The translations under genes and the position numbers were made by a program. The notes under the pieces were generated by a model. The model was not told the origin of the DNA. It worked only from the letters and a program-made list of their open reading frames with translations, and ran no database searches. From Dictyocoela muelleri (Eukaryota; Microsporidia), in assembly GCA_016256075.1 (NCBI GenBank), contig SDVU01000554.1:1-12334 (forward strand): DNA of 12,334 nt. Direction: 5' to 3'. The stretch's first letter is position 1. The number at the start of each line of letters is the position of its first letter. Shown piece after piece: positions 6,962-12,334 of this stretch.

Positions 6962-8397
6962 ATATAATTTCTTTACTTATTCATGCGCTATCATGCAATT
7001 AAATTTAAAAGAAATACGAATCGGGATATTTGTTCAAGTGTGCTATATTTTTTCACTTCGAATTTTATAAATAATGCCTTACTTTATTAGGCAGTTTATC
7101 GTCAAATTGCTGATAATATTTTTTTAAAGTTCTAAAATTGAAATATTAGGTAGAGCCAGAATAAAGTTCTCTTAAATTTTAACAATTAAACCTGGATTTA
7201 AAAAGTACATACTCTCAAATTGCTGGTTTTTGTTTTTACTGGCTAATTAAAGATAATTTTAGAAATAATAATTCACAATAACTTCATAAATAAAATATTT
7301 AAACTTACTTAACTTGTTTTTATTAATAAACTGGTAATTTTTCATTATAAGCATTGCTAAATAAAATCTGGTTTTCTTTAATCTTCACTATATTTCGTTT
7401 AAATTCGGATCTATTAAAATTAGAAAGTAATCAAAATTTTCTTATTTTTACAGATCCCATGTAGCATGTAGGCCCAAATAGTATTATCTGAGATTATGGA
7501 AAATACATTTAGGGCTTTAAACAGCCTTCAACGGACGATAGCATATCTAAAATGAAAAATCTTTTTTAGAATTTTTTTTACCCATGTGCAACTCATTCAA
7601 TAGATTATATATTTTTCGATTCACTATTTAACTATTTGTTTCTTTTAGCTGCCTGTTGCTCAGTAAATAAGCGATATTTTTTTTTGATCACACAAATACC
7701 TCTCTAACAATCTTTAAAATATATCTTTCGTTTGAGTCCGAATTTTGCAAACAACAAAAAGATGGCAGTCTGAAAAAATGCCTAGAAAAATAAATACATA
7801 TATTGAATTATTAATAAAAAATATAATTGTCTGATTAAAAAATTAATCAAAAAAATTATGATATTTTTTCTTATCTTTTTGACAATTTAAAACATTCATT
7901 TAATAAAAAAAACAATTAGTTATTAAATAACAGAATAATTAACAATATACCAACAACTAAAATAGTTGTGATTCATATAATCGATATTTAAATTATAAAA
8001 TTTAAAACAAATTAAAAATACTAGAAAGAATTGATATTTAAAAACAAATAAAAAATGAAATAGTAAAAAAGTAATAAAACTAAAAACTAGGAAAGGAAAT
8101 TTTGATGATCATAATAATAAAAAAAAGGAAGAAAAATAATCAAAATTTTTTATTATTATGAAGAATATTTCAATAAATCTATTAAGAATTAAATTTTCGA
8201 AGTTTTTAAATAATTTTAATTTCCAATATATTTTTTTATTAAAAAATCTATTATTTTCAAATAAATTAATTTTTATATTGAAGAATAATATAAAACAAAT
8301 TTCTAGACATCCTTTTTAAAAAAAATGCCTAGAACCCAATCTGGAAAAAAATAACTACGGTATTTTTTCAGAAATGGATAATATTCGTTAACCTGCG

Positions 8398-8418
8398 TTT
8401 CGTCAAGTTGTGACGAAA
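8398..8418. repeat. Perfect 8-bp hairpin TTTCGTCA/TGACGAAA
   Basis: TTTCGTCA (8398-8405), a 5-base loop AGTTG, and TGACGAAA (8411-8418) form a perfect 8-bp stem. A further TTTTTCGTCAAA follows at about 8425-8437. The site is noncoding, so a transcription terminator, protein-binding site or element end are all possible. Nothing decides between them. Confidence 0.6.
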
Positions 8419-8472
8419 ACCCGGATTTTTCGTCAAAGGATTTTCAACAAAAATTGATACGATAAATAAATA

Positions 8473-8511
8473 GCGCACAACTCGCCCTAGGAGAGTTTGC
8501 GCAAACTCGCC
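8473..8511. repeat. GC-richer palindrome with flanking direct repeat
   Basis: GAGTTTGCGCAAACTC at 8493-8508 is a perfect 16-bp palindrome. GCGCACAACTCGCC (8473-8486) and GCGCAAACTCGCC (8499-8511) form a direct repeat differing by one base. The patch stands out from the AT-rich surroundings and lies about 40 bp upstream of the young retroelement. A binding site for a dimeric protein or the end of an unrecognised element are both possible. Confidence 0.65.
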
Positions 8512-8549
8512 AAAATTTATATTATAGTATAAATATTGTTGAATTACTA

Positions 8550-8618
8550 TGCCAACATTGTGTAATTATGGCAAACTGGTCTGGAAATTGTAATTATTTA
8601 TAGTTTTAATTAATTTAA
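8550..8618 (+). repeat. 5' LTR of the young element (part matched to the 3' LTR)
   Basis: These 69 bases are identical to 12266-12334. The four bases before (ACTA) also match, so the true start lies between 8546 and 8550; TG at 8550 is the conventional terminus. The LTR must extend further right, but its end cannot be fixed because the 3' copy is cut off by the window. It ends somewhere before gag at 8723. The start contains a short inverted repeat, TGCCA at 8550-8554 and TGGCA at 8569-8573. Confidence 0.85.
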
Positions 8619-8715
8619 ATAATAATGAGGAAATGCTATTTACATTTAAAAATGATAAATGTTTCATAATTATTATTTAATTAATCATTTAAAACTATAA
8701 ATAAGATGCAATTGT
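8585..8715. repeat. Long imperfect hairpin before gag of the young element
   Basis: The left arm (about 8585-8628) and right arm (about 8663-8715) are complementary over some 40 bases with small bulges. They include a perfect 16-bp stem, TTATTTATAGTTTTAA at 8594-8609 with 8689-8704. The loop holds a smaller stem (ACATTTA/TAAATGT). The left arm lies in the LTR and the right arm ends 8 bases before the gag ATG. It could be a leader RNA structure, a primer-binding region, or a small foldback insertion. Confidence 0.8.
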
Positions 8716-8722
8716 TAAAAGT

Positions 8723-9360
8723 ATGTCATTTAAAAATAATAAAGTGAATTCAGAGAAAACTTTTAATAACAAATCCCCTTTTAATAAAGGGAAACTTAAC
8801 ATTGGCGTCGGCGGCGAATCACTCATTGAGAATATTGAATATCTAGTTAAGAAAAATTTTGGAATACCAAATATATTTCATGGAGAAGGAAGACACGCCG
8901 AAAAGTGGTTGTCGTCTATAGAGGCATTGCGTTCAAAAGTAAGCCCTCAGAGACTCTATAACATGGCAAAGAACTCTCTCAGAGGCACAATGATACATTG
9001 GTTTAATGCTTTTGAAGATGAGGAGTTCAATAATATAGATTCATTAATATTTTTTTTAAAAAAAGAGTTCCAAGAAGCGGATGAAGATCATGATCTTAGG
9101 GCATGGGAATTGATAGTTAGAGGTCCTGAAGGTCGTGAAATCCTTGATTTTACATATGAATTAAAGGTTTATGTAAAAATGCAAATGTATCTTTAAGTAC
9201 TATAAAAAATAAATATAACGAATGGGTCAATAGATATATTTTCGAAAAAATTTCTAAATGTGAAAAATTTAAAGAAATTATCGATATATTAAAAAATGAA
9301 AATTCAATAAAAAGAAAAGGTAAATCTAAATTTTACACAAAAAATAATGAAAATATTAAA
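8723..9360 (+). pseudogene. gag region of the young Ty3/Gypsy element
   Basis: The start codon at 8723 is the first ATG after the leader hairpin with a long coding stretch. Residues about 50-140 show the pattern of the Ty3/Gypsy Gag capsid domain: IFHGEGRHAEKWLSSIEAL, then SLRGTMIHWFNAF, then a long helix ending in FFLKKEFQE. In the family, Gag assembles the virus-like particle that encloses RNA, RT and integrase. No Cys/His zinc knuckle is visible. The last part, just before the protease, is instead rich in Lys, Asn and Glu with a basic cluster (IKRKGKSKF near 9307-9333), which may bind RNA. The region is broken but close to whole. Confidence 0.82.
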
Positions 9361-9372
9361 AAAGATAATATA

Positions 9373-9790
9373 ATGACATTAGAATGTATAAAATCAGAAA
9401 ATCCTAATAAATATGAAGTAGATGTAAAAGGTAAATTTAATTACAAAGCATTAATAGATACTGGTGCTAATGCATCATTTTTGTCTAAGAAAGTCTATGA
9501 AAAAGAAGGGTTAGTATTGAATGGAAAATCAACGACAATAAAGCAGGCGGTTGGTTCATTTAAAACATTAGAATCTACATACTGGATGGTTAAAAATGCC
9601 ACTAAAAAGATAAATATAAAGTTTCATGTAGTTGAAAATTTCGAGAGAGATATTATTTTTGGACAAAACGCAATAAAATCTTTGAGATTAAATATTAAAG
9701 GTCATTTATTGACATTAAAATCAGCAGAAAATGAAAATTTAGATGAATTAAAATTTGATAATGAAACATTAGATATTGGTGATGATAAAA
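9373..9790 (+). pseudogene. Aspartic protease region of the young element
   Basis: YKALIDTGANASFLS (about 9442-9486) carries the D-T-G-A active site of retropepsins, with the Asp codon at 9457-9459. The second conserved block, DIIFGQNAIKSLRLNI, lies at about 9649-9696, giving the usual domain length of about 100 residues. The protease acts as a dimer inside the particle to cut Gag and Pol. It passes into the RT-linker sequence without a clear boundary. It shows a typical retropepsin layout and is part of pol of an element that is broken overall. Confidence 0.88.
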
Positions 9791-10790
9791 CGCGCGAATA
9801 TGTAAATGAAGTTAAAAAAATATGTGAAGATTTTCAAGAAATATTTAGTACAGAAAGCAAAGTTGATTCTATAGATTATGAACATTCAATAGAATTATTA
9901 GAAAATCACAATTCATTTTCTTGTCCTAAATATCGAAGAAGCATTGAAGATGATATAATAATCGAAGAAAAAGTCAAAGAATTTTTAGATAGAGATATGA
10001 TTGTTGAATCACGAAGTAGATATGTTTCACCGGTAGTCTTAGTTAAAAAAAAGAACGGCGATGTTCGATTTTGTATAGATTAAAGAATGCTAAATAAAAT
10101 TACGATAAAAAAAGAATACCCGATGCCAATTATTGAAGACTCTATAAATGAACTGAAAAATTCATATATATATTCGACCTTAGATCTAAAATCAGGTTAT
10201 CATCAATTAAAAATAAAAAGTGAAGATCGACATAAAACAGCGTTTTTAACAAAAAAGGCATATTTTAATGGAAAAGAATGCCATTTGGATTAGTAAATGC
10301 CCCGTTTACATTTCAACGAGTAATGAACAAAGTGTGTGAAAAATTCCTTTTTAATTTTTTGATTGTTTATCTTGATGATATGATAATATTCTCAGAATCA
10401 CCAGAAAAACACATAGAACATCTTAAAATAGTGCTTGACACAATAAAGAAAGTAGGATTTAGATTGAATAGCGAAAAGTGCAAATTTCTTAAAACCAAAA
10501 TAAATTTTCTAGGATTCACAATTTCAGAGAGTCAGGTTCATATTCCAGAAGAACAAAAAGAAAAAATTAAAAAATGGAAAATACCCGGAAATAAAAAAGA
10601 TTTACAACGATTTATTGGTTTCTGTACCTATTTCAAGAATTTTATTCCGAATTTTTCTTATAAAATGTTAAATTTGTATAAAACTATAAAAACAAACAAA
10701 ATTGACAAAGAAACATTCTTAACAATAGATTCAATGAAAACATACATATCAAATGCACTTCCACTTAGATTGCCTAATTTTTCTAAAACT
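9790..10790 (+). pseudogene. Reverse transcriptase region of the young element
   Basis: A linker with HSIELLENHNSFSCPKYRR precedes the RT fingers (YVSPVVLVKKKNGDVRFCID, about 10020-10080). Motif A follows as STLDLKSGYHQLKI (first catalytic Asp codon 10183-10185). MPFGLVNAPFTFQRVMNKV (from 10278) is motif B. YLDD at 10368-10379 is motif C with the two remaining catalytic aspartates. KVGFRLNSEKCKFLKTKINF and the FLGF block (about 10450-10520) form motifs D-E. RFIGFCTYFKNFIPNFS (about 10608-10660) is the conserved connection to RNase H. All palm motifs are recognisable and match Ty3/Gypsy, not LINE or Copia, RT. The pol gene is broken. Confidence 0.92.
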
Positions 10791-11150
10791 TTTATAATAT
10801 TTACAGATGCATCAAATTTCGCTATGGGTGCAGTTTTAACTCAACGGTATAATGAGATTGAATGCCCAATATTTTTTTATAGTAGAAAATTTACACAATC
10901 AGAAATTAATTATACAACGACCGAGAAAGAATGTTTAGCCATCATATCAGCTATAAAAAATTAGAGGCATTACTTAGTCAATAAATTCATAATAAAAACG
11001 GATCACCAGGCATTAACTTGGCTCTTAAAAAATAAAGAAATCTCGCAAAGACTTATTCGATGGAATTTATTTTTACAGGAATATAATTTTGAAATTAATT
11101 ACATTAAGGGAAAAGATAACATATTGGCGGATTCGGCATCAAGATATTCG
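10790..11150 (+). pseudogene. RNase H region of the young element
   Basis: FIIFTDASNFAMGAVLTQR (about 10791-10848) holds the first catalytic Asp (codon 10806-10808). YSRKFTQSEINYTTTEKECLAII (about 10878-10946) holds the conserved Glu block. IIKTDHQALTWLL (about 10992-11030) holds the next Asp. RLIRWNLFLQEYNFEINYIKGKDN followed by ADSASR (about 11052-11145) is the tail that joins RNase H to integrase in Ty3/Gypsy Pol. The corresponding tail of the old element (RWKLLIEEFDYEMKTIKGKDNVMADFLSR) is clearly related. The domain would degrade RNA in RNA-DNA hybrids during replication. It is part of a broken pol. Confidence 0.9.
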
Positions 11151-11154
11151 TTTG

Positions 11155-12281
11155 TACTGAGAGCGATTGACTCTCAAGAATTTTCAGAAAATGAAAAGAA
11201 TACAATAATAGGCAAAGCTCATGAAGAATCTGGTCATTCATGCAAAGAGGTGACTTATCTTCATCTTATTAAGCAATACCATTGGAAAAATATATTCAAA
11301 GATGTTTGTGTTTTTGTTGAAAAGTGTTTAACATGCAAACAATATAAAACCTACCGTCCAAATTTTCAGAAATTTCGATTGAATTTGAAAGAACCTTTTC
11401 ATAAAGTTCAAATAGATACAATAGGTCCTCTACCAAAAAGCTATAGGGGGAATAAATACATTATCGCATGTGTTGATCTAACAACTAGATGGGTAGAAGC
11501 CAGAGCAGTTAAAACCAAATCTAGCATAATAGTTGCCAAATTTTTGATTGAAGATGTAATCTTGAGACATGGCGCTCCTGAAAATATAATTTCAGATAGA
11601 GTAAAGGAATTTATAGGTCAAATTGTTGTAAATATTTGTAAAATTTTTAATTCTAAAAAATCATTTGTTTCAAGCTATAATCTTAAATCAAATGGCGCGA
11701 TTGAAAGAACTAATAGAACGTTAATTCATAAACTTTCGAAACTATGTAAAAATAATTGGAAAGAATGGGATGAATATCTAGAATTCGCAATATATGCCGC
11801 GCGAATTTCACCGCGTTCTAGTACAAAAAACAGTCCTTTTGAACTCTTGTATGGCCGCAAACCACTGATTTTATTTTCTTATAATGATGCAATTGAAAAT
11901 AAAACAGAAGAGACTGATGACTTATTATATGATAGACTTTCATTTGTTCGTAAAACTCTGTTAAAAGATGAATTAGATTTAAGAAACAATGAAATCAATA
12001 AAATCAAAGTAGGGAAGAAGGTTGATGATTTTAAAGAAGGAGATATTGTTTTGAGGAGGATCCCTGATTCACTCAGAATGAATAAATTAGACGTTTATTG
12101 GGAAGGTCCATATGAAATAACCGAGTTAGGAGTCAAAGGAAATTATAAAATATCGTATGGCAATAACAAAACTTTTTCGGTGAATAGGAAGGACTTACAG
12201 ATATTGAATGATTCAAATGTGAGTTGGGTAACTCCCGAGGATGTGGGGAATATTTTTAATAACTATGCCAACATTGTGTAA
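11155..12281 (+). pseudogene. Integrase region of the young element
   Basis: A Cys/His zinc finger comes first: HEESGH, then after a helix with YHWKNIFKDV, the pair CLTC (about 11220-11336). The catalytic core follows as a DD35E triad: Asp in VQIDTIGPLP (codon 11415-11417), Asp in IISDR (11595-11597) and Glu in NGAIERTNRTL (11703-11705). The C-terminal part has KEGDIVLRR and YWEGPYEI (about 12030-12120), the GPY/F module known from Ty3/Gypsy integrases. No chromodomain is visible. The last residues (NNYANIV) are encoded inside the start of the 3' LTR. This long stretch is open throughout and looks whole, although the pol it belongs to is broken. Confidence 0.93.
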
Positions 12282-12334
12282 TTATGGCAAACTGGTCTGG
12301 AAATTGTAATTATTTATAGTTTTAATTAATTTAA
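12266..12334 (+). repeat. 3' LTR of the young element, cut by window end
   Basis: These 69 bases are identical to 8550-8618, starting TGCCAACATTGTGTAATTAT. The end of the integrase coding sequence overlaps the first 16 bases. No strong purine tract precedes it; GAGGATGTGGGGAA at 12238-12251 is the nearest purine-rich candidate and lies about 14 bases upstream. The rest of the LTR and the flanking host DNA are outside the window. Confidence 0.9.

Larger units (their letters stand above)
6962..8545. other. AT-rich intergenic DNA, no gene recognised
   Basis: Across 1.6 kb I see no open frame of convincing length or motif content on either strand, and no tRNA or rRNA. The sequence is mainly long A and T runs. 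Several small structures stand out. A 16-bp inverted repeat (TCATAATAATAAAAAA near 8109-8124 with its partner near 8146-8161) could form a hairpin. A 15-bp direct repeat (AAAAAATGCCTAGAA) occurs at 7773-7787 and 8320-8334. A GC-richer patch lies at about 8395-8511. This could be an eroded element or an intergenic region whose genes lie outside the window. Confidence 0.55.
8550..12334 (+). mobile_element. Young Ty3/Gypsy LTR retrotransposon, 3' end outside window
   Basis: A 5' LTR beginning at about 8550 (TGCCAACATTGTG) is repeated exactly from 12266 to the window end. Between them are gag, protease, RT, RNase H and integrase, in Ty3/Gypsy order and all easily read. The element looks nearly whole but is broken, with about four breaks. 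The 69 visible bases of the 3' LTR are identical to the 5' LTR, and the coding parts are far better preserved than in the neighbour at 523-6961, so insertion was recent. The two elements share no obvious LTR sequence and differ in gag, so they appear to be separate lineages. The end of the 3' LTR and the target-site duplication lie outside the window. Confidence 0.92.

Noticed and set aside
6858-7070. 70-codon open frame at the end of the old 3' LTR
   Set aside because: It starts inside the LTR and runs into AT-rich flank without family features. The frame is likely a chance opening.
7729-7745. Sequence like a tRNA T-loop (GAGTCCGAATTTT)
   Set aside because: No acceptor, D or anticodon stem can be paired at proper distances around it.
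2776-8620. 17 bases (TTTTAATTAATTTAAAT) shared between the end of the Merlin 1 transposase and the young LTR
   Set aside because: The match consists only of A and T, does not extend in either direction, and is expected by chance at this base composition.
523-12334. Ty1/Copia, LINE or endogenous retrovirus as family for the two retroelements
   Set aside because: Integrase follows RNase H in both, which excludes Copia order. LTRs exclude LINEs. No envelope-like frame follows integrase in either.

Overview
This is a very AT-rich window with long A and T runs, and it consists almost entirely of eukaryotic transposable elements. I found no host gene, rRNA, tRNA or CRISPR array. LTR retroelements of the Ty3/Gypsy (Metaviridae) type together with DNA transposons carrying an IS1595/ISXO2-like (Merlin) transposase, in extremely AT-rich DNA, suggest a microsporidian. 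That placement is inference from element types and composition, because there is no host marker gene to confirm it.

Layout. 1-522 is flank without genes, with a 40-bp AT tandem repeat and three copies of a 17-bp repeat. 523-6961 is an old, heavily decayed Ty3/Gypsy fossil. It is bounded by two 259-bp LTRs that are about 85% identical by hand alignment, and a purine tract lies directly before the 3' LTR. Its gag, protease, reverse transcriptase, RNase H and integrase regions are recognisable in canonical order. Two Merlin-type DNA transposons sit inside it. The first, about 1817-2841, lies in the protease region between 18-bp direct repeats. The second, 3534-4675, lies in the reverse transcriptase region and has 50-bp terminal inverted repeats plus a probable 8-bp target-site duplication. 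Both have decayed transposase genes.

6962-8545 is AT-rich DNA with no gene I can support. A small GC-richer patch with hairpins and a 16-bp perfect palindrome lies near its right end.

8550 to the window end is a second, much younger Ty3/Gypsy element. The visible start of its 3' LTR (12266-12334) is identical to the 5' LTR, and its gag, protease, RT, RNase H and integrase parts are all easily read. It looks nearly whole but carries a few breaks (about four). Its gag lacks a visible zinc knuckle. A long imperfect hairpin (about 8585-8715) fills the space between the start of the 5' LTR and the gag start codon. The 3' LTR runs off the window.

All four elements lie on the + strand. The relative history is clear: the old Ty3 element inserted first, the two Merlin elements landed in it later and then decayed, and the neighbouring Ty3 element is recent. 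I did not find an undescribed multi-gene system. The most notable structures are the nested insertions, the duplicated 16-bp motif within the Merlin terminal repeats, and the leader hairpin of the young element.
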